Below, one piece after another: positions 9,856 through 18,959 of a stretch of 64,000 bases of DNA (within the stretch, counting starts at the first letter, position 1; each line of letters starts with the position of its first letter). The stretch lies in the NCBI GenBank assembly GCA_003225055.1, contig QIAU01000123.1:1-64000 (forward strand). The letters run 5' to 3'. The notes under the pieces are model-generated. The model did not search any database and was not told the origin of the DNA. It saw only the letters and a list, made by a program, of their open reading frames with translations. A program made the translations under genes and the position numbers. This DNA is from Acidobacteriota bacterium. Lineage in GTDB: Bacteria > Acidobacteriota > Terriglobia > Terriglobales > Acidobacteriaceae.

Positions 9856-11148
9856 ATGAGGTATCGGTTGGTTGGCGTGCTCGCGCTATGTACGGTGGCT
9901 GGTTACTTTTCGGGTTGTGAAGCCAGCAGCATGCATTCGTCGAACCCCGCATCGAGCGCTCCCGGCGGACCTCCGGCCCCCGGTGGGCCGAGTTCGGGTG
10001 GAGGCAGTGGCGGATCGGGCGGCGGTAGCGGCGGTTCGGGTGGTGGCAGTGGTGGCGATTCCGGCGGCGGTGGTTCGACTCCGAGTCCTGCTTTCGGGAC
10101 CGGCATAGGTGCCTCCGGGCAGAACAGCGCCCCTCAGTTCCTGTACGGCACTCAAATCCCGAATGGCACGCCAATCCCTGCCAAGGTCAACCAGCAAACC
10201 GGCGTTCTGTCTGCGGTCACAATGACGGAACCGAATCCGCTGCCGAACTTTGGGGCCAACAGCGCCATTGATCCCTCGGGAAACTTTCTGTATCAGGCAG
10301 CCCGGCCCGGACTTTTTGCGTACACCATCAACCGCGAGACCGGAGCGCTCACGCAGATAGCGGACTCGCCATTCTCGTCTGCACAGAGCTTTGACACGGT
10401 TGCAGTGAGTCAGGCGGGCAAGTTCGTGTATGCCTACGGAGATGGCCAGGTGTTCGCGTACAGCATACAGACTGGAACTGGCCAGCTGACTCCTGTGGCG
10501 GGCTCGCCCTTTCCCGCTGCGCTTCCGACAGCTTCCAATGGTTTCGCTAACCGGATCGCGGTCGACCAGAAGGATAAGTTCCTGTATGTATCCACGAGCA
10601 TTGGAATCTTTGGCTACAACGTCGTCGAAACCACTGGGGCTCTCACGCTGATCCCAGGCTCTCCGTTCGGCACGGCGCCACAGCCCTATGCCGTCCTGGT
10701 GATTCCGTCGAATCAATTCTTGTATGAAAGCACCCTCGGCACCACCAGCATCTATGGTTACAAGGTGGACCAGAACACCGGGGTATTGACGCAGGTCCCG
10801 GGTGAACCTTTCAACGCAGGTGGCCAGTGCGGAGGGGTTGATAACATGACCATGGCACCGCAGGGAAAATTCCTGTTCGAGAACTGCGGCTCCATGTCGG
10901 TGAATCCCACGACCGGGGCTTTGACACTGGCGTCGAACTCCGTGCCGGGGGACTGGCCGGTCCTTGACCCCGCTGGGAGGTTTCTCTGGGCCATCATCTC
11001 GGATCAAAATTGCTGGCACTGCAACCAGGGACCGGTGGCATACCAGGTCGACACGAACACCGGTCACCTGACCCGGGTGCCAAACTCGTTCTTCGTGATG
11101 CAGAATGACATGACCGGCGCGGTCGTATCGTTAGCAATTACGAAGTAA
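9856..11148 (+). CDS. Beta-propeller lipoprotein of the lactonase/YncE type
   Basis: A 430-residue exported protein. The signal peptide ends in a lipobox-like YFSGC (Cys21). A low-complexity Gly/Ser/Pro linker follows (about residues 30-75), then a seven-bladed propeller built from repeats with VDQKDKFLYV-like strands and the recurrent TGALT/PGSPF turns. This fold is shared by 6-phosphogluconolactonase-like and YncE-like proteins; in soil Acidobacteriota such lipoproteins are common and of unknown role. ATG 9856 is preceded by AAGGGGGGGG. An open frame upstream lacks a ribosome-binding site. Confidence 0.7.
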   Translation: MRYRLVGVLALCTVAGYFSGCEASSMHSSNPASSAPGGPPAPGGPSSGGGSGGSGGGSGGSGGGSGGDSGGGGSTPSPAFGTGIGASGQNSAPQFLYGTQIPNGTPIPAKVNQQTGVLSAVTMTEPNPLPNFGANSAIDPSGNFLYQAARPGLFAYTINRETGALTQIADSPFSSAQSFDTVAVSQAGKFVYAYGDGQVFAYSIQTGTGQLTPVAGSPFPAALPTASNGFANRIAVDQKDKFLYVSTSIGIFGYNVVETTGALTLIPGSPFGTAPQPYAVLVIPSNQFLYESTLGTTSIYGYKVDQNTGVLTQVPGEPFNAGGQCGGVDNMTMAPQGKFLFENCGSMSVNPTTGALTLASNSVPGDWPVLDPAGRFLWAIISDQNCWHCNQGPVAYQVDTNTGHLTRVPNSFFVMQNDMTGAVVSLAITK

Positions 11149-11153
11149 AGACT

Positions 11154-11193
11154 TGGCAAGGCAAGGGAGAAACTTTAGTTACCTGCCTTGCCT
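11154..11193 (+). terminator. Hairpin after the propeller gene
   Basis: GGCAAGGCAAGG can pair almost perfectly with CCTGCCTTGCC across an AT-rich loop just downstream of the stop. There is no T-run, so it is either a Rho-dependent or stabilising hairpin. Confidence 0.35.
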
Positions 11194-11229
11194 CTGGTCC
11201 TCAACCAGCAGCGGGACTACAGTAGTGAC

Positions 11230-11820
11230 ATGTGGTCTCACCGGGCCGTTCTTATCGTTGCGATTTCTCTACTTTTTTGGGCGCTGAGCTGTCCCGCGCA
11301 GCAGGGTTCGACAAAGGGAGAATTCACACCTCTCGACAGCGACTGCATTCAGAAACAATTCGGCAGCGAGTTCACACGGGTGACAGGTTACCCCACTCTA
11401 ACCGGGGATTTCGATAACGACGGAGTCGAGGACCTCGCCGTCGTGGCCCGCGGCAAGAACCCGCTGATCGACGCGGACGAACATCATTTTCGGGTGCTCG
11501 ACCCCTATGACGAATTCTTCGGTGTAGGGGATCCGAAAATCACCAGCCAGTTTGGGGCTATTGATCCTGAACATAAAGGCCTGGTGCTGCTCATCATCCA
11601 CGGAGCGGGTGCCGACGCGTGGCGTGCAGAAACACCGAAGGCCAAGTTTGTCATCATCAATCTTCCCTTCAAGCAGGTGGCAGTGAAGCACGTGCAGATC
11701 AAGAAGAAGCTGGTCACGGCCATCTACTCTGAGGAAACCGGGGCGGCTGAAAGTACCTCTGTGATTGTCTTCGACGGCAAGAAATACAAGTACCAGCCCA
11801 TGGGCTCAAACCTGAACTAG
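11230..11820 (+). CDS. Secreted protein of unknown function with an FG-GAP-like segment
   Basis: A 196-residue protein with a signal peptide (hydrophobic core at about residues 5-20, cleavage near SCPAQQ). The segment LTGDFDNDGVEDLAVVARG resembles the Ca-binding repeat of FG-GAP proteins. The rest is alternating beta strands ending in VIVFDGKKYKYQPMG. No enzyme motif is seen. I chose ATG 11230, since the frame upstream to 11188 lacks a ribosome-binding site and would bury the signal peptide. Confidence 0.6.
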   Translation: MWSHRAVLIVAISLLFWALSCPAQQGSTKGEFTPLDSDCIQKQFGSEFTRVTGYPTLTGDFDNDGVEDLAVVARGKNPLIDADEHHFRVLDPYDEFFGVGDPKITSQFGAIDPEHKGLVLLIIHGAGADAWRAETPKAKFVIINLPFKQVAVKHVQIKKKLVTAIYSEETGAAESTSVIVFDGKKYKYQPMGSNLN

Positions 11821-11850
11821 AACTATTAATATTAATAAGCTAGAGAGCGA

Positions 11851-11868
11851 CCAGCCGCCGACGGCTGG
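11851..11868. repeat. Small hairpin and short tandem repeat
   Basis: CCAGCCG/CGGCTGG forms a perfect 7-bp stem with loop CCGA just after the preceding gene. It is followed by a GGGTGCAGGGTGCAGGGCGC tandem repeat. The AT palindrome TATTAATATTAATA lies just before, at 11824-11837. Confidence 0.4.
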
Positions 11869-11970
11869 GTGGTAGGGTGCAGGGTGCAGGGCGCAGGAGA
11901 GTGCGACGGGGACTTCTTAAACTTCCTCCACAGCTTCAGCTCTGATGCCTGAGACACCTCAAAGCCATCG

Positions 11971-11995
11971 CACGGGCGGGGACGCCCGTGCCTCC
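11971..11995. repeat. GC-rich hairpin with CCTCC tail
   Basis: Perfect 8-bp stem CACGGGCG/CGCCCGTG with loop GGGA, then CCTCC. It is a member of the dispersed hairpin family and sits between genes transcribed in the same direction. Confidence 0.5.
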
Positions 11996-12042
11996 ATTCT
12001 ATGTGCCGATTCACATCCCATCGGCGCCCGTCACAATCCGGC

Positions 12043-12048
12043 TATAAT
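12043..12048 (+). promoter_or_regulatory. -10 box (TATAAT) 8 nt before the carboxylase start
   Basis: A perfect TATAAT ends 8 nt before ATG 12057, so transcription should begin at or next to the start codon (leaderless). There is no ribosome-binding site in between and no clear -35. Confidence 0.6.
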
Positions 12049-12056
12049 CTCCCGCC

Positions 12057-13607
12057 ATGAACCTCGAACAGAAGCTGGAAGAACTGAAAAAGCGCGACCA
12101 TCTGGCGGAAGAAGGCGGGGGCGCGCAACGCCGGGAACGGCAGCACAAAGAAGGCAAGATGTCGGCCCGCGAGCGCATTGAGTTCCTGCTCGATGAAGGC
12201 ACCTTCGAAGAAACCGACAAGCTGGTTACCCATCGCTGCGTCGACTTCGGTATGGAGAAGCAAAAGTTTTATGGCGACGGTTTCATCACCGGCTATGGCC
12301 GAGTCGAGGGCCGCCTGGTTTTCGTGTTCGCGCAGGATTTCACGGTTTTCGGGGGCTCTCTCTCAGAAGCTAATGCAGCCAAAATCGTCAAGATCATGGA
12401 CCTGGCGGCGAAGATGGGCGCGCCCGTTATCGGCCTGAATGACTCGGGCGGGGCCCGCATCCAGGAAGGTGTGATGTCGCTGGCCGGCTACGCCGACATC
12501 TTTCTTCGCAACACGCTCTACAGCGGCGTGGTGCCGCAGATCTCGGCCATCATGGGCCCCTGCGCCGGGGGCGCGGTTTATTCGCCTGCCATTACCGATT
12601 TCATCCTCATGGTGAACAAGACTTCCTACATGTTCATCACCGGGCCGGACGTGATTAAGACCGTTACTCTCGAAGAGGTCACTAAAGACCAGCTCGGGGG
12701 GGCGGCGACCCACAACGAAACGTCGGGTGTCGCGCATTTCATGGCTCACGATGATGCCGAATGCTTGTCTATGATCCGGGAGTTACTCAGCTTCGTGCCT
12801 TCCAACAATTTGGACGATCCGCCGCGCAAGGCCTGCACTGATCCCGTCGACCGGGCCGACGCCGCGCTGGACAAGATTGTTCCCGCGGAATCGAACCAGC
12901 CGTACGACATCAAGGACGTGATTCACCGCGTTATTGATGACGGCTATTTCTTCGAAGTGCAGGAACACTACGCCAAGAACATCGTGGTGGGATTCGCGCG
13001 GCTAAACGGGCGCTCGGTGGGCATTGTGGCCAATCAGCCGGCATTTCTGGCGGGAACGCTGGATATCAATGCCTCTATCAAGGCAGCGCGGTTCGTCCGC
13101 TTCTGCGACTGCTTCAATATCCCGCTGGTGACCTGCGAAGACGTGCCTGGGTTCCTGCCCGGCACAAACCAGGAATATGGCGGCATCATCAAGCACGGCG
13201 CCAAACTGCTATTTGCCTTTGCGGAGGCCACCGTGCCCAAAGTCACGGTGATTACCCGCAAGGCTTACGGTGGGGCGTACTGCGTTATGGCCTCAAAACA
13301 CATCCGCACCGACGTGAACTATGCGTGGCCCACGGCGGAGATCGCGGTCATGGGGGCGGAAGGCGCCGTGGACATCGTTTACAAGCGCGAACTGGAAAAG
13401 GCCCAGAACAAGGCCAAGATGCGCCAGGAAAAGATTGAGGAATTTCGCGAGCGCTTCGCTAACCCCTATGTGGCGGCTGACCGCGGGTTCGTGGACGCGG
13501 TGATTCAACCGCGGGAAACCCGCAAGAAGCTTGTCCAGGCGTTGGAGATGCTAGAAACCAAACGCGACAAGAACCCACCCAAGAAGCACGGGAACATACC
13601 GCTGTAG
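12057..13607 (+). CDS. Acyl-CoA carboxylase carboxyltransferase (beta) subunit, propionyl-CoA type
   Basis: A 516-residue carboxyltransferase of the PccB/MmdA family, which transfers CO2 from carboxybiotin to propionyl- or acetyl-CoA, or the reverse in decarboxylases. The N-terminal half shows [19 protein letters not shown] and the oxyanion segments [12 protein letters not shown] and [12 protein letters not shown]. The C-terminal half has DVPGFLPG and [12 protein letters not shown]-like motifs (here [12 protein letters not shown]). No biotin carboxylase or biotin carrier gene is nearby, so its partners must be encoded elsewhere. Substrate preference cannot be fixed from the sequence. Confidence 0.9.
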   Translation: MNLEQKLEELKKRDHLAEEGGGAQRRERQHKEGKMSARERIEFLLDEGTFEETDKLVTHRCVDFGMEKQKFYGDGFITGYGRVEGRLVFVFAQDFTVFGGSLSEANAAKIVKIMDLAAKMGAPVIGLNDSGGARIQEGVMSLAGYADIFLRNTLYSGVVPQISAIMGPCAGGAVYSPAITDFILMVNKTSYMFITGPDVIKTVTLEEVTKDQLGGAATHNETSGVAHFMAHDDAECLSMIRELLSFVPSNNLDDPPRKACTDPVDRADAALDKIVPAESNQPYDIKDVIHRVIDDGYFFEVQEHYAKNIVVGFARLNGRSVGIVANQPAFLAGTLDINASIKAARFVRFCDCFNIPLVTCEDVPGFLPGTNQEYGGIIKHGAKLLFAFAEATVPKVTVITRKAYGGAYCVMASKHIRTDVNYAWPTAEIAVMGAEGAVDIVYKRELEKAQNKAKMRQEKIEEFRERFANPYVAADRGFVDAVIQPRETRKKLVQALEMLETKRDKNPPKKHGNIPL

Positions 13608-14582
13608 CCGTGGTGTGGAGAAGGGGCTTTGGCTCGCCAGGACGGACCGAAGACACCCGTGTCCAGGCCGCAGAGAGAATCTTTCTACGACCAGAACGGC
13701 GCCACGAAACGAACGAATATCACGGGTTGACAGGGATCAGGAACCATCTGCCGAGGAAAATGCAGAGACCCTTCGCTTCAGATGGGCAAGTGGATGAGAG
13801 GATGACAAGTTGATGTTAACAAGTTGATGTTAAGATCACAGGGGGAAATGAGGTATCAGCAGGGAAAGGCAACAACTAACCCCAAAAACTTAAGAGTCCC
13901 GAAGTGATGTTGCGCCGGTTCCTCTCAGCCAGTAGCTCGCTTTTAGACCCTTGCCGACCTCTCAGCCAACGCTTCCTTGCGGTCGCATTAGCGCGATCTG
14001 CCGCTCGGGCTCCGGGCTTACCGCCAACCGGACAAACTTGCGCAACGCCTCGGGACTCTATATTGCCTCCGACATGCTTCCTGTTCTTCTCGACCAGCAC
14101 TTTGCTATAGACCCTTGCTGACCCTCCCTTCAAACCTCGCGGTTCGAAAAGGTGATCTCGCTTGAGCCCCGGACGCCGCACCAACCGGAAAAACTTCAGA
14201 AGTTGTCAAAGAACGAGGGTTCTTTTACTCCTCCTGTTTTCAGAGTCAATCAAAATCGGGACAGTTTATCTTATTTAAAATCAGTCGAGTGCAGCTCATT
14301 CACAGGGAGGTGACCGAAATTCAGTGCAGTGCCGCCCAATCGGTCGCGGGGAAAGCCGCGCTGGGCGCGGTTTGCCGATCGCCGCTCCGGTAAATATCTG
14401 TTCTTCAAGCGCGAAGCCAATGTGCAAAAGCCGGGAGAATTGGCGACTGGCGCGGAATGTCGCAACGCCGAATAAATTAATTGCGAGCTCGCGCGGCTTG
14501 GGAGCAGGCCCCCTCGGGGTTCCCTGAAGACACTTACGGCACGCCATCGCGGCAGCCTACAATCACAGGCGGGAGGATTCTT
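13608..14582. other. Gene-free stretch of about 1 kb with a diverged direct repeat
   Basis: No protein is recognisable on either strand. It holds two related segments of about 120 bp (listed separately) and an AT-rich patch at 14245-14282 (GGGACAGTTTATCTTATTTAAA). Confidence 0.5.
13917..14197 (-). repeat. Two diverged copies of a ~120-bp unit, about 164 bp apart
   Basis: Copy B spans 13917-14040 and copy A 14081-14197. On the minus strand both read CCGGTTGG...GAGATC or CAGATC...GACCGC or AACCGC...GCAAGGGTCTA...CTGG...GAGA. The most conserved core is AGACCCTTGC-x-GACC on the plus strand. The copies differ by one-base indels, which shift any reading frame, so conservation is at the nucleotide level. 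I do not recognise the element. Confidence 0.5.
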
Positions 14583-15428
14583 ATGACGATTTACGGCGAA
14601 GCTCGGGGCAAGGTGATCGACGTTGGCGGCGGCAGTCCGGTTTTTAAGCTGATCGGCATAGCCGTGGTTGGGCTAATCGTTCTGATTCTACTCTTCAACT
14701 CCGTGAACCGGGTCAGCACTGGACACGTAGGCGTGCTGACGCTTTTCGGGCGGGTCACCGGCGAGGTCCTGCCGGAAGGCATCCATCTCATTAATCCTTT
14801 GAAGACCAACAACGAGATGTCCATCCAGACCCAGACTATCAAGGAGTCGGCAAGCGTGCCCTCCAGCGAAGGGCTGGTCATGAACCTGGATACCTCGCTT
14901 ATCTACCATCTCAATCCTGAGAAAGCTGCTGAAGTTTACCAAAAGATTAGCGCGAATTATGAGGCGGTGGTCGTCGAACCGAACCTGCGCGCCGCAATCC
15001 GGGAGGCGACTGCTTCTCATACTGCCAATGCGCTTTATACGGGCGAGCGCGAGATGGTGGCGCGGCAGGTCTTCGATCAGCTCACCTCGGAGCTCAAACA
15101 GCGTGGCCTGGTCGTGGAAAACGTGCTTTTACGCGACATCCAACTGCCGCAGACTTTGAAAGCTTCAATCGAGACCAAGCAACAAGCCGAGCAGGAGGCG
15201 CTGGCCATGAATTTCCGCCTGCAGAAGGAAAAGCAGGAAGCGGAGAGGAAGCGCATCGAGGCGGCGGGCATTCGCGACTTCCAGCAAATCGTGGCCCAGG
15301 GTATCAGCCCGGCACTCTTGGAGTGGAAGGGAATCGAGGCTACGGAGAACCTGGCCAAGAGCGGTAACTCCAAGGTGGTGGTCATCGGCAACAACAAGAA
15401 CGGCCTGCCCCTGATTCTAGGACAGTGA
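14583..15428 (+). CDS. Prohibitin/SPFH-domain membrane protein
   Basis: A 281-residue prohibitin-like protein. It has one N-terminal transmembrane helix (about residues 21-40), the band-7 domain opening with VSTGHVGVLTLFGRV, and a long C-terminal helix rich in Glu/Lys/Gln (about 190-240) that drives ring assembly. Bacterial prohibitins scaffold membrane proteases and lipid domains. ATG 14583 follows GGGAGGA at good spacing, while the open frame upstream is low-quality. No neighbouring gene hints at a partner. Confidence 0.9.
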   Translation: MTIYGEARGKVIDVGGGSPVFKLIGIAVVGLIVLILLFNSVNRVSTGHVGVLTLFGRVTGEVLPEGIHLINPLKTNNEMSIQTQTIKESASVPSSEGLVMNLDTSLIYHLNPEKAAEVYQKISANYEAVVVEPNLRAAIREATASHTANALYTGEREMVARQVFDQLTSELKQRGLVVENVLLRDIQLPQTLKASIETKQQAEQEALAMNFRLQKEKQEAERKRIEAAGIRDFQQIVAQGISPALLEWKGIEATENLAKSGNSKVVVIGNNKNGLPLILGQ

Positions 15429-15559
15429 CGGGCTCACGCTTGCCATCGCGGGGGAGGGAGAGGTCCCTCGACTGCGCCCGATGATTCGCCCGCTCATCAT
15501 CGGCTCCGCTTCGGAATTACAGACTTAGGTTTTGTTTGACGGTTGGCTGCTAGGATGTT

Positions 15560-16591
15560 TTGGTGGCGCCCCTGCTCGATGTCCGCCAACTTAGGATCGA
15601 GTTCCCCGCCGGAAGGACTGGTGGAGCAACCAATGACTCGTCCGTCCAAAAGCTGGTTGCCGTCCGCGACCTCAGCTTCACCATCACCCCCGGTGAAGTG
15701 CTCGGCCTAGTCGGAGAATCGGGATCCGGCAAATCGGTCACTTCGCTGGCCATCATGCGTCTGCTTCCGCCTCAGGCCCAGACTTCGGGAAAGATCTTGT
15801 GGACCGAAAGCGGCGGCGGCGAGCGCGACCTGCTGCAGGTTCCCGAGGAGGAGGTTCGGCAGCTGCGCGGTTCGGGTCTTGCCATGATCTTCCAGGAGCC
15901 CATGACCGCGCTGAACCCGGTGATGCGCGTCGGTCATCAGATCGCGGAAGCCATTCTGGCGCACAGCAACGGTCAGCTCCGGCGCGTCAACAAGGCTGGC
16001 GCCTGGGATCGTGCGGTCGAAGCCATGAAGGACGTCGCCATCCCTGATCCCGAGCGTCGCTCCCGCGACTATCCGCACCAGCTTTCCGGGGGCATGCGCC
16101 AGCGGGTCATGATCGCGATGGCCATCGTGAACCGTCCTCAGCTGCTGATTGCCGACGAGCCCACAACCGCGCTCGACGTCACTATTCAGGCGCAAATCCT
16201 GGAGCTGCTGGCCGAGCTGCGCCACAGGTTCGGGCTGGCCATGCTGTTCATCTCGCATGACCTGGCGGTGGTTTCGCAGGTCGCAGATCGGGTGGCGGTC
16301 CTGTACGCGGGAAACCTGGTTGAACTCGGCTCCAAGCAAGACATTTTCCATTCGGCGGCTCACCCCTACACGCGCGGGCTGCTCCATGCCGTGCCGACTT
16401 TGCAGACCGACCGCCAACAGGCGCTCGAAACCATCGAGGGCACAGTTCCCGCGCTGCACGCCGTGCCCGCGGGATGTCCTTTCGAACCGCGGTGCGCTTG
16501 GCGCGTCGACGAGTGTGCCCGCGCGCTGCCGCCGCTGGTCGAAGTTGCCCCCGGCCATTGGGCGCGATGTCCGGTGCTGAACCAGCAATGA
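15560..16591 (+). CDS. Oligopeptide/dipeptide ABC transporter ATP-binding protein (OppD/DppD type)
   Basis: A 343-residue ABC ATPase: Walker A GESGSGKSV, signature LSGGMRQR, Walker B LLIADEPTTALD and the switch His in ISHDLAVV. The C-terminal oligopeptide-transporter domain has four cysteines (GCPFEPRCAW, DECARA, ARCPV), which in some family members bind an iron-sulfur cluster. It would energise import of peptides or related solutes. It stands alone: no permease, binding protein or OppF partner is within the window. The start is TTG 15560 or GTG 15563. Confidence 0.88.
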   Translation: MVAPLLDVRQLRIEFPAGRTGGATNDSSVQKLVAVRDLSFTITPGEVLGLVGESGSGKSVTSLAIMRLLPPQAQTSGKILWTESGGGERDLLQVPEEEVRQLRGSGLAMIFQEPMTALNPVMRVGHQIAEAILAHSNGQLRRVNKAGAWDRAVEAMKDVAIPDPERRSRDYPHQLSGGMRQRVMIAMAIVNRPQLLIADEPTTALDVTIQAQILELLAELRHRFGLAMLFISHDLAVVSQVADRVAVLYAGNLVELGSKQDIFHSAAHPYTRGLLHAVPTLQTDRQQALETIEGTVPALHAVPAGCPFEPRCAWRVDECARALPPLVEVAPGHWARCPVLNQQ

Positions 16592-16673
16592 TTGTGCCGA
16601 GGCGGATCTCGGACCCCGGACCCGCTATGCCCGGGTCAAGCCCAGGCCCACACAAGTCTTCTCTGAGTAGGTC

Positions 16674-16679
16674 TATAAT
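16674..16679 (+). promoter_or_regulatory. -10 box (TATAAT) upstream of the phosphoesterase
   Basis: A perfect TATAAT ends 20 nt before GTG 16700, leaving a leader of about a dozen bases. Confidence 0.5.
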
Positions 16680-16699
16680 CGCCAGTTTGCCGGTGACAT

Positions 16700-17455
16700 G
16701 TGCAGGTACTCCTCCTCAGCGACATTCACAGCAATCTTGAGGCCCTGGAAGCTTGCCTGGCGGCCGCTCCCGCCCATGACATGGTCTTCAACCTGGGCGA
16801 CATTGTGGGTTATGGCGCTAATCCTAACGAGGTGATCGAGCGCTCCCGGGCTCTGGGAAATCATTTTGTGCGTGGCAATCACGACAAAGCTGCTGCCGGA
16901 CTGATGGACCTGGATGATTTCAACCCCATTGCGGGGATGGCGGCGCAATGGACGCAAAAGCACCTGACCTCAGAAAACCTTGAGTGGCTGCGCTCGCTGC
17001 CGTCCGGCCCGGTTCAGTTGCCCGAACTGCCCGACGTTCAGTTCGTCCACGGTTCGCCTATGGATGAAGACGAGTATGTAGTGACACCGCGCGATGCGCT
17101 CGAGCCGCTGCTGCTGTCGTCCGTCCCGCTGACATTCTTTGGCCACTCCCACGTGCAAGGGGCGTTCAGCTCCAACCCGATTGATGCCGGAGCCCTGCGC
17201 CCTGTCTACAAAACGGTTGGCCAGGCCGAAGCTAGCTCGTGGCCCCTGAAAAGAGGAATTCAGTACCTGATCAATCCCGGTTCGGTGGGCCAGCCTCGCG
17301 ATGGGGACTGGCGGGCCGCTTTCGCCGTATTTGACTCGGCGGCTCGTACGATCAGCTTCCACCGGGTTCCTTACGACCTCAAGAAGGCGCAGGACATGAT
17401 CCTCGCCGCCAATCTGCCGCCACGACTGGCCACACGCCTTGCCGCTGGCAGGTAA
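16700..17455 (+). CDS. Metallophosphoesterase family protein
   Basis: A 251-residue calcineurin-like phosphoesterase with the full set of metal-binding motifs: SDIHSN (D-x-H), NLGDIVGYG (GD), RGNHDKA (GNHD) and FFGHSH (GHxH). It is expected to be a cytosolic dinuclear-metal enzyme. The family covers phosphodiesterases, nucleotidases and protein phosphatases, so the substrate is open. The start is a GTG; an overlapping ATG at 16698 is out of frame. Confidence 0.85.
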   Translation: MQVLLLSDIHSNLEALEACLAAAPAHDMVFNLGDIVGYGANPNEVIERSRALGNHFVRGNHDKAAAGLMDLDDFNPIAGMAAQWTQKHLTSENLEWLRSLPSGPVQLPELPDVQFVHGSPMDEDEYVVTPRDALEPLLLSSVPLTFFGHSHVQGAFSSNPIDAGALRPVYKTVGQAEASSWPLKRGIQYLINPGSVGQPRDGDWRAAFAVFDSAARTISFHRVPYDLKKAQDMILAANLPPRLATRLAAGR

Positions 17456-17527
17456 CGCTTCGCTCGCTCGGTTGCCATCTTGGGCGGCTAGCCGTATAGT
17501 CAGCGTTCGCTATTTCTGGGGGCCAGC

Positions 17528-17884
17528 ATGAGACTCCTGATCAATTGGGTACTGAGTGCGCTAGCCGTGTGGATTGTCGCGCACGTAGTGCCTGGTTTTT
17601 ACCTCCGTGGAGCGACTGCGGCTCTGATTGCCGCCCTGGTTATCGGCTTCATCAGCGCCACCCTTGGGCTCTTCCTGAAAATCATTACCTTCCCTTTGAC
17701 CGTGATCACTTTTGGCCTGTTCTGGTTCGTGATTAATGCCGCCATGCTGGAGCTGGCTTCCGCCATTGTTCCAGGCTTTGAGGTACGCAGCTTCTGGGCG
17801 GCGTTCTGGGGAGCGATTGTCCTTAGCCTCGTGAACATGCTGCTGCGCTGGTTGGTCAGGCCACCCCGAGGCGTCCGGGACTGA
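17528..17884 (+). CDS. Phage holin family 4-like / YvlD-type membrane protein
   Basis: A 118-residue protein with four transmembrane helices and the family pattern VVPGF...ALVIGFISATLGLFLKIITFPLTVITFGLFWFVINAAML. This is the PF04020 family, found across bacteria outside any phage context. Its function is unclear. Despite the family name there is no sign of a prophage here. Confidence 0.8.
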   Translation: MRLLINWVLSALAVWIVAHVVPGFYLRGATAALIAALVIGFISATLGLFLKIITFPLTVITFGLFWFVINAAMLELASAIVPGFEVRSFWAAFWGAIVLSLVNMLLRWLVRPPRGVRD

Positions 17885-17963
17885 TCCGACGAGCAGTCGA
17901 CCTCGGCACCTTCGCCGAGCAGGTAGATGGGTGAGGCCGCTTCCCGCCAAATACGACGCCGGA

Positions 17964-18815
17964 TCACAATCCCGGAACCTTGCGAGGCTTCAGAGCTGCC
18001 CATTGCTTCTCGGTGAGAAGGCGGCCGAGATGGCTGAACTCGCCGGCTCCCTGCAGCCACTCGCCCCCATCCATTACGATCACTTCGCCGTTAATGTAGG
18101 CTGAGCCATCGCTCACCAGGAAAGCGGCCAGATTGGCGAGTTCTTCGAGGGTGCCGAACCGTCCCAGAGGATTGCGCTGCATGGCCATTTTCTCCATGTC
18201 CCGACCAGGGAGCAGACGAGAGAAGGCGCCCTCAGTCGGAATTGGCCCGGGTGCGATGGCGTTGCTGCGAATGCCGCGATTGCCCCACTCCACCGCCAGG
18301 CTGCGCGTCAGCGCCTCCACTCCAGCCTTGGCAACCGCGGAAGGCACCACATAAGCAGAGCCGGTGGATGCGTAGGTTGTGGTGATGTTGAGCACGGTGC
18401 CGGCATGGCCGGTCATGAGCCACCTTCGCCCGCAGGCCGTTGTGACATAGATTGTGCCCATCAGCACAATGCCGACTACCGCTGCGAATGCGCGTGGCGA
18501 CAATTCTTCGCTGCGCGCCAGAAAATTACCGGCAGCATTGTTTACGACTATATCGAGCGGGCCGTCCCTCCAGATGGATTCGATCATAGCTTCCACGGTT
18601 TCGACCTTGCGGACGTCGCAGGGCATGGAATGAATGATTCCGCCGGTGAGGCGAGCAAGTTCGGCCTCTGTGTCCTTCAACACCTCCTGCCGTCGACCGC
18701 AGATGTACACCATGGCGCCTAGTTGCAGGAATCGCTGGGCCATACCTTTGCCCAGGCCGGTACCCCCGCCGGTGATCAAGATGCGCTTGCTCTTCAGCAA
18801 ATCAGTGCGAAACAT
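17964..18815 (-). CDS. SDR family oxidoreductase, mitochondrial-type 2,4-dienoyl-CoA reductase-like
   Basis: A 283-residue short-chain dehydrogenase. It has the cofactor motif TGGGTGLGKG, NNAAGNF, and an active-site segment ASTGSAYVVPSAVAKAGVEA. The segment GPIPTEGAFSRL and the later ELANLAAFLVSD also match animal DECR1 rather than FabG. DECR1 reduces 2,4-dienoyl-CoA with NADPH so that polyunsaturated acyl chains can enter beta-oxidation. That role is inferred. The start is ATG 18815; an open frame 21 codons further upstream lacks similarity. Confidence 0.8.
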   Translation of the reverse strand: MFRTDLLKSKRILITGGGTGLGKGMAQRFLQLGAMVYICGRRQEVLKDTEAELARLTGGIIHSMPCDVRKVETVEAMIESIWRDGPLDIVVNNAAGNFLARSEELSPRAFAAVVGIVLMGTIYVTTACGRRWLMTGHAGTVLNITTTYASTGSAYVVPSAVAKAGVEALTRSLAVEWGNRGIRSNAIAPGPIPTEGAFSRLLPGRDMEKMAMQRNPLGRFGTLEELANLAAFLVSDGSAYINGEVIVMDGGEWLQGAGEFSHLGRLLTEKQWAALKPRKVPGL

Positions 18816-18850
18816 GTGATAGCGAGTGATTGTACATGGGTGGCGTCCTC

Positions 18851-18924
18851 GCGGGCTGAAGCCCGCCCCGAATGACAACGCTTCAAGTTCCTAATGACGG
18901 GATGCGAGGGCCGGATGCCCTCGC
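18851..18924. repeat. Two GC-rich hairpins in tandem
   Basis: GCGGGC-TGAA-GCCCGC (18851-18866) and GCGAGGGC...GCCCTCGC (about 18904-18924) lie between genes of the same orientation. They resemble the dispersed family elsewhere in the window. Confidence 0.4.
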
Positions 18925-18959
18925 TGCAGCCGAGGGGACGCCGCCGCTATAACTCAGAG

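Noticed and set aside
10001-10074. Tandem GGC/GGT-rich repeat
   Set aside because: It is the coding sequence of the Gly/Ser linker in the propeller lipoprotein, not a separate element.
17528-17884. Prophage marker (holin family protein)
   Set aside because: The family is chromosomal and widespread; no other phage gene or att site is nearby.
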